NCBI RefSeq assembly: GCF_014077505.1 | Contig: NZ_JACGWA010000005.1 | Location: forward strand, 1-64,000 | Length of the DNA stretch: 64,000 nucleotides | Reading direction: 5' to 3' | From: Colwellia sp. BRX10-3 | GTDB taxonomy: Bacteria > Pseudomonadota > Gammaproteobacteria > Enterobacterales > Alteromonadaceae | In this document: in pieces, positions 18,625 through 26,425 of the stretch | Position numbering within the stretch: position 1 is the first letter of the stretch | How the letters are laid out: each line of letters opens with the position of its first letter | Program-made: the position numbers and the translations under genes | Notes under the pieces: generated by a model | The model's database searches: none | What the model saw: only the letters and a program-made list of their open reading frames with translations | Told to the model about the DNA's origin: nothing

Positions 18625-19391
18625 TTTTTATCATTCCTTACATTTTTGTCATTTGATTCATTTTTTAAAGCAATGCTTTGCCAAATAAAATTGGGCAGCA
18701 GTGAGATAAACCTCATTATCCAAGTTAATCTTTTAGGGAAATGCAGATATGATTTACGCTCACTTACACCTTGGTAAATACGACTGGCTGCTTGTTCGCT
18801 GCTGAGTAAGAACGGCATAGGAAAATCATTTTTGTCAGTTAATGGCGTTTTAATAAACCCTGGATGTACTAAGGTAACGGCTATGTTCTCTGCTTTTAAA
18901 TCCAAACGTAAACTATTAGCCAGATAATCTATCCCAGCTTTAGAGGCACCATACGCTTCTGCCCGCGGAAAAGGCAGTATAGTGGCACTTGAGCTAACAA
19001 ATACTATTTGCCCACCGGTAATAACTTTTGGCAAAAAGTATTCAAGTATGTGACCCAGAGATTGTAAATTTGTAGCAATAACGCTGGCAAACAGCGCACC
19101 ATCAAATGCTTTAGCATTGTCGATATAACGACAATCGCCAGCATTAAGCATTAAAATATCAATGTGCTCTATTTCGTTTATTTTATTGGCGGCTTTGCAT
19201 ATTTGTTCGGTATCAGTGACATCAAAAGCAAGCGGGATAACATGGGCATTATCATGTGCTAATTGTTTTAGCTTTTCCTCATTACGACCACAAGCAATAA
19301 CCTGATAGCCTTTGGATATATATCGATGTAGTAAAGACTCACCTATACCAGAAGTAGCACCTGTGATGAGAATAGTAGGCTGCTTATTCAT
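18621..19391 (-). CDS. Short-chain dehydrogenase/reductase
   Basis: 256 residues with an SDR Rossmann fold: TILITGATSGIGESLLHRY, cofactor specificity region ACGRNEEKL, NAGD, catalytic Ser in FVSSSAT and YGASKAGID holding the Tyr-x-x-x-Lys pair. A C-terminal hydrophobic segment (about 225-245) may bind membrane. It overlaps its neighbours on both sides by 4 bp. The substrate is unknown; an acyl-lipid oxidation product is plausible from context. Confidence 0.88.
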   Translation of the reverse strand: MNKQPTILITGATSGIGESLLHRYISKGYQVIACGRNEEKLKQLAHDNAHVIPLAFDVTDTEQICKAANKINEIEHIDILMLNAGDCRYIDNAKAFDGALFASVIATNLQSLGHILEYFLPKVITGGQIVFVSSSATILPFPRAEAYGASKAGIDYLANSLRLDLKAENIAVTLVHPGFIKTPLTDKNDFPMPFLLSSEQAASRIYQGVSERKSYLHFPKRLTWIMRFISLLPNFIWQSIALKNESNDKNVRNDKK

Positions 19392-19867
19392 TCTGTAACC
19401 GCCCTATTTTTAAGCCAGCGAATAACACGTCCAAAAAAAGGAAGTTGCTCATAAAGCATAGCCCCTAAGTCTAGGTAATCACGATGGTAAATAACTTTAT
19501 CACCATCGCCTTTAAGATGAGAACTACCTTGCACAGTCACGATTTCACCTGAATTTAAGCGTGGATGTTGAAAGCTCATTTGCCAATATATAGCGGCCTC
19601 TGAATCTTGAGCTATTACCTGCTCAATTTTGAATTCACAATAACTAAGTTTTTGGTAAAGCTTATTAAAGTAATTCTTTAGTTGTTCAAAACCGGCAAGC
19701 TGATGCATTGGGTCAATAAATATTATATCTTGATGATAAACGTCAGCTAACAACTGTAAATTATCCGTTGATAGCTTCTGGTAAGTATCAATGAATTTAA
19801 CTAACCACAGTGCATCTCGGGGTTGGGATTTCAGCTCATCCACTTGTGTAACATTTTGATTTAACAT
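19388..19867 (-). CDS. NTF2/SnoaL-like protein
   Basis: 159 residues. The sequence DVYHQDIIFIDPMHQLAGFEQLKNYFNKLY and the later IYWQMSFQHPRLNSGEIVTVQGSSHL and YHRDYLDLGAMLYEQLP are typical of nuclear transport factor 2-like folds, small cone-shaped binding or isomerase domains. It overlaps the SDR start by 4 bp and lies 91 bp after photolyase. I see no copy of the ECF promoter motif in that gap, so it is probably co-transcribed from upstream. Ligand unknown. Confidence 0.82.
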   Translation of the reverse strand: MLNQNVTQVDELKSQPRDALWLVKFIDTYQKLSTDNLQLLADVYHQDIIFIDPMHQLAGFEQLKNYFNKLYQKLSYCEFKIEQVIAQDSEAAIYWQMSFQHPRLNSGEIVTVQGSSHLKGDGDKVIYHRDYLDLGAMLYEQLPFFGRVIRWLKNRAVTE

Positions 19868-19958
19868 AAATACTCTTAAAATTTGATATGTATACCCGTT
19901 CGATTTAAAGCTGCAAAATACAGCAATCTTTAACAGGTAAACTCAAGTCATAAAATAG

Positions 19959-21362
19959 CTACCTATAAAACTCAAGAGCCGCTAATCTAGCTTGCTTGTG
20001 TTCGACTATTGCCGGCCAATAAAGTGATAATTTTTCTTTAGCAATATATTGATGAGGAAAGTGAATTTCTTTATCAGGTAACTGCGCCAGCTCTGGTATA
20101 AATTTACGTATAAACTCGCCTTTTGGATCAAATCTTTCGCTTTGTCTGATCGGGTTAAAGACACGAAAGTAAGGCTGAGCATCACAACCGGTACTTGCTG
20201 CCCATTGCCAGCCACCGTTATTAGCAGCGAGATCGCCATCAATAAGCTGCTGCATAAAGTATTTTTCTCCCCAGCGCCAATCAATCAGTAAATGCTTTGT
20301 TAAGAAACTCGCTACCACCATACGCAGTCGATTATGCATCCACCCTGTTTGATTAAGTTGTCTCATCGCAGCATCTACCAGCGGATAACCAGTTTTACCC
20401 TGACACCACTGGGTAAACAGCTCATTATTATTAGGCCAAACAACACCGTAATATTTAGGGTTAAAACATTGATGTTTAGATAAGTTTTGTCGATGAAAAA
20501 TTAAATTACGGTAGAATTCTCGCCAAATCAGTTCATTTAACCAGGTAAATTCCTCACTGTCTGAGGCGACTAAAATATCAGGAAAACGCTGGATAAATAA
20601 CAAAAGTAAGTATCTAGGGCTAATAGCGCCTATCGCTAAATAGGGTGATAAACCAGACGTGGCTTTAATCGCGGGAAAATCACGTTTTTTGCCATAACTT
20701 GCCACTTTATATTCGTAGAAATCAGGAATAACTTGTTGTTCAACTTTTTCAGCTAAAGGCCATGCGTCGGATACACCTGAACAATTTAATGGCGGCTTAA
20801 ATGTTAGCTTGGCTTCATCATTTTTTTCTGTTGAAACCCTAGCACTAGGTTTACCAAGGTAAGCAAAACCGTGTTGCTTTACATACGTTAACCAAGCCCG
20901 TTTATAAGGGGTAAATACCTTGTACATCTCGCCAGTTTTGTTTAACACTTTACCTTTTTCGACAATGACATCACTTTCAAACATACGCAATGGAACACCT
21001 TGTTCAAGACAAGACTTATCCCGTTGTTTTTCATTAAATTCTAATTCTTGATTAGCCACCACCTCACTAACATTATGCTGTCGGCAATATTGTTTTAAAA
21101 ATGAAATTTGCGCTGAAAAATCGTCACAATGAACCACTTCCAAGTTAATATTTAGCGACAACAGTTGCTCAGTAAGGGCGTTGACATGGCGCTTGATAAA
21201 ATCAATTTTGATTGCAGACCAGTCATGGGCTAGCCATTGTTTTTCACTGACAAAAAAAATCGCCTTAGCCGTTTCTAAGCCTTTATTTTTCTGTAGAAAA
21301 TAATCTAATGCTGGATTATCATGAATTCTAATATCGTTGCGGAACCAAAGTAACAAGGACAT
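19959..21362 (-). CDS. phrB: Deoxyribodipyrimidine photolyase
   Basis: Flavoenzyme that repairs cyclobutane pyrimidine dimers with blue light. 467 residues, normal for class I CPD photolyases. The N-terminal antenna domain begins LLLWFRNDIRIHDNPAL. The FAD domain has the family core: WLNELIWREFYRNL, GKTGYPLVDAAMRQL, TGWMHNRLRMVVASFL, NNGGWQWAASTGCDAQPYFR, FNPIRQSERFDPKGEFIR. It lies in the ECF/ChrR unit, consistent with the light and singlet-oxygen response known for this regulon. Confidence 0.94.
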   Translation of the reverse strand: MSLLLWFRNDIRIHDNPALDYFLQKNKGLETAKAIFFVSEKQWLAHDWSAIKIDFIKRHVNALTEQLLSLNINLEVVHCDDFSAQISFLKQYCRQHNVSEVVANQELEFNEKQRDKSCLEQGVPLRMFESDVIVEKGKVLNKTGEMYKVFTPYKRAWLTYVKQHGFAYLGKPSARVSTEKNDEAKLTFKPPLNCSGVSDAWPLAEKVEQQVIPDFYEYKVASYGKKRDFPAIKATSGLSPYLAIGAISPRYLLLLFIQRFPDILVASDSEEFTWLNELIWREFYRNLIFHRQNLSKHQCFNPKYYGVVWPNNNELFTQWCQGKTGYPLVDAAMRQLNQTGWMHNRLRMVVASFLTKHLLIDWRWGEKYFMQQLIDGDLAANNGGWQWAASTGCDAQPYFRVFNPIRQSERFDPKGEFIRKFIPELAQLPDKEIHFPHQYIAKEKLSLYWPAIVEHKQARLAALEFYR

Positions 21363-21382
21363 TCCTTAATAATTAAATGAGC

Positions 21383-22348
21383 TTAATAACCGTATCTAAG
21401 CTTTAAAGACTCAGGGTAAGGGTTTAAGTAAGCTTGTTGGGCTAAATAGTTTTTGGGATATGCTAATAAGTAGTGATTAATCAGGGTTAATGGCACCATT
21501 AATGGCATTAAGCCTGCACGATAAGCATCAATTTGTTGTGATAATTCTTTACGTTGATCTTTATTTAAATGCTTAGAAAAATAGCCTTGAATATGAGATA
21601 ACGTATTGGCATGATTCTTACGCGTTGCGACAAGCTTTAATGCGGTCATTAAACCAGAAATATATTGCTCTGCCATTTCTTCAACAGCAATATCTGCACT
21701 AGCCAACAAACGACCTAACTGCTTATATGCAATAAGATCATGGCTCATTAACGTGTACTTATATTGGGCATGAAAAGTGGTCAGTTTATGCTTACTAATT
21801 CCTGATTCAACTACGGTTTGCCAATGGCGATAAGCATAAACGCGAGCAACAAAGTTTTCTCTGAGGATAGGATCATTCAAACGGCCATTTTCTTCACAAG
21901 GTAACAAAGGGTTGGCTTTCATAATTTCTCTTGAAAATACACCGATGCCTTGGACTTGTAATGGGTTACCTGTAGGTGAATAAACTTTCACGCGCTCCAT
22001 GCCGCAGGTTGGGCTCTTAGCACAAAATACATAACCGCTAAGGTTTTGAGAAATAGATGCTATTTTTTTTCCGTAGGCTTTTATCGCAGTTGTTACGTCG
22101 CCAGAACCGTCGGGCCTGGCAACTTTTATTATTTGTTCGTCTTTAATCAAGCGGATAGTGGGCCGAGGTATTGGCATGCCAACAGCTACTTCAGGGCAAT
22201 AAGCTTTGTAAGTTACATGCTGCCCCAGCTCCTTATTGCAGAAGTTTGACGGTTTGTTACTGGCATCAAACCTAACTTTTTCACCGATTAAGCAGGCACT
22301 GATACCGATAACAACATCTTCTTTACCAAAATCTTTATACATAGCCAC
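21383..22348 (-). CDS. DUF523-DUF1722 fusion protein
   Basis: 321 residues. Residues 10-165 are DUF523 (GISACLIGEKVRFDASNK, CPEVAVGMPIPRP, CAKSPTCGMERV) with several conserved cysteines. Residues 195-315 are DUF1722 (YbgA-like: FHAQYKYTLMSHDLIAYKQLG, YPESLKLRYGY). The function is not established; the family is commonly linked to photolyase genes, as here 20 bp downstream. The gene follows chrR by 5 bp. The in-frame Met3 is an alternative start. Confidence 0.88.
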   Translation of the reverse strand: MAMYKDFGKEDVVIGISACLIGEKVRFDASNKPSNFCNKELGQHVTYKAYCPEVAVGMPIPRPTIRLIKDEQIIKVARPDGSGDVTTAIKAYGKKIASISQNLSGYVFCAKSPTCGMERVKVYSPTGNPLQVQGIGVFSREIMKANPLLPCEENGRLNDPILRENFVARVYAYRHWQTVVESGISKHKLTTFHAQYKYTLMSHDLIAYKQLGRLLASADIAVEEMAEQYISGLMTALKLVATRKNHANTLSHIQGYFSKHLNKDQRKELSQQIDAYRAGLMPLMVPLTLINHYLLAYPKNYLAQQAYLNPYPESLKLRYGY

Positions 22349-22353
22349 CTCGA

Positions 22354-23037
22354 CTAGTAAATGAAAGCACCAATAGGGTTTAGTAACTTATTTATACCTT
22401 GGGTAAAGTGTAGTGCATCATTGGCAACAGTATAACAAAGGCAGCCATGTTCAGTTGCTGGTTGATGCTGATGGCGTTTATCAAGCATAATAAAATCGCC
22501 AGCCACATATTCACCTTGTTCATCAGCAAAAGTACCGGCTAACAATAATGTAAGTTCAAAGCCTTTGTGCGTATGTTCAGGTATTGAACCACCAGGCCCA
22601 ATGTGCAATAAATTGGTATGAATTTCACCTTCACCTAAATTTAAACGAGCACGCGATAATTTACCTATTTGAGCTGTTTTACCTAACTCCATATTGCGCA
22701 GTGTATTTGGTAAGGTGTACTCCATACCTTTAAAAGTAATTAAACGTTCTTCATGAACAACTGCCGCCGGTTCAACGTCATTAGACGCGGTAATTTGATC
22801 AATAATTTCATCAAAGCTCATTGCTGATATTTCAGGGGAAATATCAATAACAGCAGATTTAGGTGATAAATCTTGCTCAAAACTCGCCTCTGCAACTTGT
22901 TCAGTAAGATGACCTATTTTCTGTTGGCAAAATGCACACATATCGGCATGTATCGCTATACCAGCAGCAAGTGAAGCGGGTAAGTCACCATCGACAAAAC
23001 TTTGTAACAACTCAAGTTTAGGGTGATGTTTAATCAT
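22354..23037 (-). CDS. chrR: ChrR-type zinc anti-sigma factor with cupin domain
   Basis: 227 residues. The N-terminal anti-sigma domain carries the zinc motif H-x3-C-x2-C (HADMCAFC, residues 27-38) and upstream His residues. The C-terminal cupin domain includes GPGGSIPEHTHKGFELTLLL and GDFIMLDKRHQHQP, which can bind a second metal. In Rhodobacter the ChrR family holds the cognate ECF sigma factor inactive until singlet oxygen or related lipid products act on the cupin part. The start overlaps the sigma gene by 8 bp, the standard sigma/anti-sigma arrangement. Confidence 0.92.
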   Translation of the reverse strand: MIKHHPKLELLQSFVDGDLPASLAAGIAIHADMCAFCQQKIGHLTEQVAEASFEQDLSPKSAVIDISPEISAMSFDEIIDQITASNDVEPAAVVHEERLITFKGMEYTLPNTLRNMELGKTAQIGKLSRARLNLGEGEIHTNLLHIGPGGSIPEHTHKGFELTLLLAGTFADEQGEYVAGDFIMLDKRHQHQPATEHGCLCYTVANDALHFTQGINKLLNPIGAFIY

Positions 23038-23680
23038 GGTGGTCTCCTAGTTTCAACTTCAGTTTGCCGAGTGCAAGCCTAAGTCGCGACTTTATTGTGC
23101 CTAGTGGTAAATCAAGATGAACGGCTAACTGCTCTTGTGACATTTCCATAAAGTAAAAACCTTTAACCACTTGTTGTTGGTTTTCAGGCAGGGTATCAAT
23201 AATACCTTGTAGATTTCGACTTTGAATGTGGTCACTAAACACCTCTTCTTCGGTGTTTAAAGATTCAGCTAGTGGCCATATGTCATCACTAAGATTATCT
23301 TCTTTATTCGCTTTCATTTTACGCAGTAAATCAAAAGTGACATTACGCATGATGGTATAAACCCAAGTGGTGGCAGCTCCTTTGCTGTCGTCAAACAGGT
23401 GCGCCTTACGCCACACATTACTCATAGTGTCTTGTACAACTTCTGCTGCGAGTGCTTCACTGTTGATTTTACTTTGGGCAATGCGTTTTATTTTGGGTGC
23501 AAAAAAACTAAACACCTCAGTGAATGCTTGCTTGTCTCTATCAACAGCTATTGATTTAAGCCATTGGCAAAGTTGGGGATGATCGATTTTATTAGTCATG
23601 TTACTAGAGGTGGCATAGGTCATGATACTAGATGTAGCATCTGTTCTGTGACTTGGCAACTCTGAATGCACTAACTGCAT
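23030..23680 (-). CDS. ECF RNA polymerase sigma factor (RpoE/ChrR group)
   Basis: 216 residues. Region 2 includes AAEVVQDTMSNVWRKAHLFD and TWVYTIMRNVTFDLLRK; region 4 includes LPENQQQVVKGFYFMEMSQE followed by LPLGTIKSRLRLALGKLK, an HTH. The long N-terminus contains in-frame Met20 and Met28; the true start could be one of these, since the first ATG has only a weak GGTAAG. It has an exact copy of the TGATC-N17-CGTATA motif upstream, consistent with autoregulation. It probably heads the ten-gene unit ending with the cfa-like gene. Confidence 0.93.
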   Translation of the reverse strand: MQLVHSELPSHRTDATSSIMTYATSSNMTNKIDHPQLCQWLKSIAVDRDKQAFTEVFSFFAPKIKRIAQSKINSEALAAEVVQDTMSNVWRKAHLFDDSKGAATTWVYTIMRNVTFDLLRKMKANKEDNLSDDIWPLAESLNTEEEVFSDHIQSRNLQGIIDTLPENQQQVVKGFYFMEMSQEQLAVHLDLPLGTIKSRLRLALGKLKLKLGDHHD

Positions 23681-23711
23681 AATTCTTACCCATTATTTTG
23701 TTATAGTGCCC

Positions 23712-23739
23712 TATACGATGCGCAAACTAGATTAGATCA
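23712..23739 (-). promoter_or_regulatory. ECF sigma promoter motif upstream of the sigma/chrR operon
   Basis: Minus strand TGATC (23735-23739), 17 bp, CGTATA (23712-23717). The same two blocks recur exactly at three other intergenic positions in the island. Position about 30 bp before the sigma gene start fits an autoregulated promoter. Confidence 0.65.
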
Positions 23740-23747
23740 AATTATTT

Positions 23748-24323
23748 TTATTTTTGTTCATCTGATAAAATAATGCGTTGTAAAAGTTGCTTCGCTTGAC
23801 TAAACGAGTTTTCGTTAACAAACAAAGTTTTTTCAGCAAGCTTAACAGGTAATAGCTCTAACCAACGAGCAACCACCCAATCACCTTGCTCAAGATATTG
23901 TTTTGGATATAGGCTACTTAACTCATTATTTTCATTAAAGAGTTTCCTTAACGACTTGGCGAGTTTATCGGTGGCTTTATCTAGGCTGACTTCAGGCCAA
24001 TGGTTTTTACTCGTGACATCGCCGTGATGTAGTTTGTCACTATCTTGGGTAATTGCTTTTATATCAACTAAGCACTTGCAGCGAACATCAATCAATAATA
24101 TGCCATCTTCGCCTTGGTCAAAGTTAATAATTTCAACCCAGCTACCGACGGCCATAGGATTAACTTTTTCATCTTTGTCATGCGAAAACACCACAAAGCC
24201 TCGGTTTTTCATTGCCAGCGATACCATTTTTAAATAGCGCGCTTCAAAAATACGCAGTCGAGTTACCCCTTGAGGTAACAAAAATATCGGCAGCGGAAAT
24301 ATAGGCAAGTTATTAATTGGCAT
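23748..24323 (-). CDS. Stand-alone LON substrate-binding domain protein
   Basis: 191 residues covering only the LON N-terminal (PUA-like) domain: NLPIFPLPIFLLPQGVTRLR, then IFEARYLKMVSLAM and VGSWVEIINFDQGEDGILLI. There is no ATPase or protease domain. Stand-alone LON proteins are widespread and poorly characterised. It lies just upstream of the sigma factor gene and has its own exact ECF promoter motif (24362-24389), so it is a probable member of the regulon. Confidence 0.88.
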   Translation of the reverse strand: MPINNLPIFPLPIFLLPQGVTRLRIFEARYLKMVSLAMKNRGFVVFSHDKDEKVNPMAVGSWVEIINFDQGEDGILLIDVRCKCLVDIKAITQDSDKLHHGDVTSKNHWPEVSLDKATDKLAKSLRKLFNENNELSSLYPKQYLEQGDWVVARWLELLPVKLAEKTLFVNENSFSQAKQLLQRIILSDEQK

Positions 24324-24361
24324 AAGCTTAAAGTGATTAATGTAGTTGAGTTAATGCTAGT

Positions 24362-24389
24362 TATACGTTGCAAAGATAAAAAACGATCA
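24362..24389 (-). promoter_or_regulatory. ECF sigma promoter motif of the LON-domain gene
   Basis: Minus strand TGATC (24385-24389), 17 bp, CGTATA (24362-24367), about 40 bp before the LON start codon. Its -35 block abuts the T-run of the predicted small-RNA terminator upstream. Confidence 0.65.
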
Positions 24390-24462
24390 AAAAAAAGCCT
24401 CAAAAAGAGGCAAGGGTTCACACAGAGAGTAAAATAATGTTCGTATTGATGTCTGTCTATAT
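24389..24462 (-). ncRNA. Predicted ECF-dependent small RNA, about 74 nt
   Basis: An exact ECF promoter motif (24469-24495) is followed on the minus strand by about 74 bases with no ORF of note. These end in a 5-bp GC-rich hairpin GCCTC-TTTTT-GAGGC and eight T residues (24389-24396). A second ECF promoter immediately downstream serves the LON gene, so the upstream promoter seems to have its own short product. The predicted RNA has an A/U-rich middle and a CUCUCU stretch that could pair with Shine-Dalgarno sequences. Singlet-oxygen-induced small RNAs are known in Rhodobacter; this one is inferred from sequence only. Confidence 0.45.
24397..24411 (-). terminator. Hairpin ending the predicted small RNA
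   Basis: On the minus strand the stem GCCTC/GAGGC (5 bp, 5-base T loop) is followed directly by T8 at 24389-24396. The stem is short but all strong except one pair, and the U-run is long. Confidence 0.55.
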
Positions 24463-24468
24463 CTTAGT

Positions 24469-24495
24469 TATACGGCAGAAAATAAAAAAAGATCA
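24469..24495 (-). promoter_or_regulatory. ECF sigma promoter motif driving the predicted small RNA
   Basis: Minus strand TGATC (24491-24495), 16 bp spacer rich in T, CGTATA (24469-24474). It lies about 145 bp upstream of the LON gene, behind the nearer promoter copy and terminator. Confidence 0.6.
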
Positions 24496-24580
24496 ACTAA
24501 ACTCAAATGAAGGTAAAATTAGATTTAACAACTAGGCAGCTGATTATCACATCCCCCTTTAAAATCATTAAATTCAATGA

Positions 24581-25141
24581 TTAAAAAACTTTATCACAAG
24601 TTTTAACAGGTAACTGTTTATCAAAAAACAAGGTGATTTCGGCTACAGCAACACCAAATTTTTTCATTTTTGTACGATTAAAAACACGGTACTCATCAAT
24701 TTGATACATCCAATCATCAAGTGAAAGCTGAATTTCATCGCCATCTACAGGGACAAGTAAGTCATATTGCCACTGAAAGGCGAAGCCCACTTGCTGGCCG
24801 TTTGCATTACCAACAACATCTTCTGCATTACCCAAGTATTTACCTTGCTTTAATTTTTTAAGTTGCCAGTTACGAAAGCTGACTTCGCCATCAGCAAAGT
24901 AAAACACTTCTTTTAACAAGCCTTCATCACCTTGCCACTGACCATCGAGTTCAACACAAAAACGACGTGTAACCTTATTTGTGTAATCTTGTACCATTCC
25001 CCAAGCAATGGATTTACCAGAGAAGTATTGCTGAATATCGAGTTTAGGTGACGTGGCTTGGTAATCTTCTAACTGGCTTGTACAGCTTGAAAGCGTATAG
25101 GCTAAACAAAAAATCATCGCCAATTTTATATTCTGCTTCAT
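24581..25141 (-). CDS. DUF3833 lipoprotein
   Basis: 186 residues. Lipobox LSSC places the lipidated cysteine at residue 20. Family segments YFSGKSIAWGMVQDYTNKV, RRFCVELDGQW, and DWMYQIDEYRVFNRTKMKKF are typical of DUF3833. It is probably anchored in the outer membrane and may bind lipid, but no activity is established. It overlaps the upstream chalcone-isomerase-like gene by 4 bp, in a three-gene unit with DUF2878. Confidence 0.87.
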   Translation of the reverse strand: MKQNIKLAMIFCLAYTLSSCTSQLEDYQATSPKLDIQQYFSGKSIAWGMVQDYTNKVTRRFCVELDGQWQGDEGLLKEVFYFADGEVSFRNWQLKKLKQGKYLGNAEDVVGNANGQQVGFAFQWQYDLLVPVDGDEIQLSLDDWMYQIDEYRVFNRTKMKKFGVAVAEITLFFDKQLPVKTCDKVF

Positions 25142-25779
25142 ATACTATCTCCTAGTAGTTTTAATCTTAATTTAGGTTCGCTGGTGTTTTCATCTAACCA
25201 AATACCAAGAAATGTTTTAGCAAAAGTTACACTTTGTATTTCACCTAAATATTTTCGGTTCAAATAAAATATGGTTGTGCCCTTTTGGTTTAGCATTGAC
25301 AGGCGATCGCCAGCGTTAATATCTAGCCATATATTTTCTAATAAAGGCAGAAAAGCTGAATATTCATTTTCATTAATTGATAAATGTTGCCATTGCGAAA
25401 TCGTATTATCTAATAATTCTTTTTTACTGATAGCTCTTAAATAATGTATTTCAAACAATGAATGCTGACATGTATTACTAAAGGGTCGTTGGCCATCGGT
25501 AGTTAAAAGTGAGCTTTCATAAATATCCCAAAACAACACAGAAAATTTAGCTTTGCCCAATAACGTAAAATGCTGTTCGGTGACTGTTTTTGTTAAGTCG
25601 CTAAATATAAGAGGCTCTGACTTGTCAACGCCACATACTATCTGACTTATTTTACTTTGATCATCACTTAAAATATTACTTTTAACCGTGTTTTGAATCG
25701 CACTACCACCCGCAGCATTCAAAGACCATAAGCAAACTAATATTGCAAAGGTCGGCAGAATATTAAAACTAGCTGGCAT
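25138..25779 (-). CDS. Chalcone-isomerase-like protein
   Basis: 213 residues with an N-terminal hydrophobic signal (FNILPTFAILVCLWSLNAAGG). The core has LLGKAKFSVLFWDIYESSLLT, FEIHYLRAISKKEL and FAKTFLGIWLDENTSEPKLR, the chalcone-isomerase-like fold found in bacteria. Eukaryotic relatives bind fatty acids, and in this setting (Cfa-type enzyme, DUF3833) a role in handling modified or peroxidised fatty acids is plausible. It overlaps DUF2878 by 11 bp and DUF3833 by 4 bp. Confidence 0.83.
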   Translation of the reverse strand: MPASFNILPTFAILVCLWSLNAAGGSAIQNTVKSNILSDDQSKISQIVCGVDKSEPLIFSDLTKTVTEQHFTLLGKAKFSVLFWDIYESSLLTTDGQRPFSNTCQHSLFEIHYLRAISKKELLDNTISQWQHLSINENEYSAFLPLLENIWLDINAGDRLSMLNQKGTTIFYLNRKYLGEIQSVTFAKTFLGIWLDENTSEPKLRLKLLGDSI

Positions 25780-26284
25780 GATTTTCTTCCTCTAACACTA
25801 GCAACCAGCGACTCAGGCTAAAAACAACTAACATTAACGGCCCCCACAAGCAGGCAAGTAATAAATAACTAAAGCCTAATGATGGTACTAAATAAACCAC
25901 TGATAGTTTCGCGCCCGCGAGATAACTCAAAGGCGCGAACAGTGAACCAACAAAAAATTGCAGCACTTTCGATTTTGCTAGAAAAGCTAAGCTGTGGCGT
26001 ATGGTCCCTGCAAACAAAAGCCACAGAGTCATCAGCCAGAAAGGAATACCTTCGGTCTCAGGGAAAATAAAAACACCTGAATATACTAAAGCGAAATCTA
26101 ACCAGATACCTATAGTGGCTACCAAACAGATTAATAGTATTTCGTTTTTAGTGGCTTGAAAGTACCAAAGCTGAGCACAAAAAATAATGGAAGCAATTGG
26201 AATAAATAAATTCCCTATAACCACCAAACCAAACCATGCAGCATTAAACGCCACTAAATTCCATAACGCAGATTTCATTATCAT
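25769..26284 (-). CDS. DUF2878 integral membrane protein
   Basis: 171 residues with about five hydrophobic helices (LWNLVAFNAAWFGLVVIGNL; then IWLDFALVYSGVFIF, FWLMTLWLLFAGTIRHSLAF, PLSYLAGAKLSVVYL and LLLACLWGPLMLVVFSLSRW). The FWLMTLWLLFAGT segment is characteristic of DUF2878. Function unknown. It heads a three-gene operon and has a near-match to the ECF promoter motif 30 bp upstream (26314-26341). Confidence 0.83.
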   Translation of the reverse strand: MIMKSALWNLVAFNAAWFGLVVIGNLFIPIASIIFCAQLWYFQATKNEILLICLVATIGIWLDFALVYSGVFIFPETEGIPFWLMTLWLLFAGTIRHSLAFLAKSKVLQFFVGSLFAPLSYLAGAKLSVVYLVPSLGFSYLLLACLWGPLMLVVFSLSRWLLVLEEENHAS

Positions 26285-26313
26285 CGTATAACCTTTTAAC
26301 CATCCTACTTATT

Positions 26314-26341
26314 CATACGTAATAAAATACAAATGGGATTA
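26314..26341 (-). promoter_or_regulatory. Near-match ECF promoter for the DUF2878 operon
   Basis: Minus strand TAATC (26337-26341), 17 bp, CGTATG (26314-26319). Each block differs at one base from the motif of the four exact copies, but spacing and position are right. It lies back to back with the exact rightward copy at 26357-26384. Confidence 0.4.
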
Positions 26342-26356
26342 GTCTGATGTTTAATA

Positions 26357-26384
26357 TGATCTAAGTACTGATGGGTGTCGTATA
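26357..26384 (+). promoter_or_regulatory. ECF sigma promoter motif of the DUF3429 gene
   Basis: Plus strand TGATC (26357-26361), 17 bp, CGTATA (26379-26384), 41 bp before the start codon. It is the only rightward copy in the island. Confidence 0.65.
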
Positions 26385-26425
26385 GATTTCTTATGTAAAT
26401 CAATCAACCTTGATAAGACCTTTCT

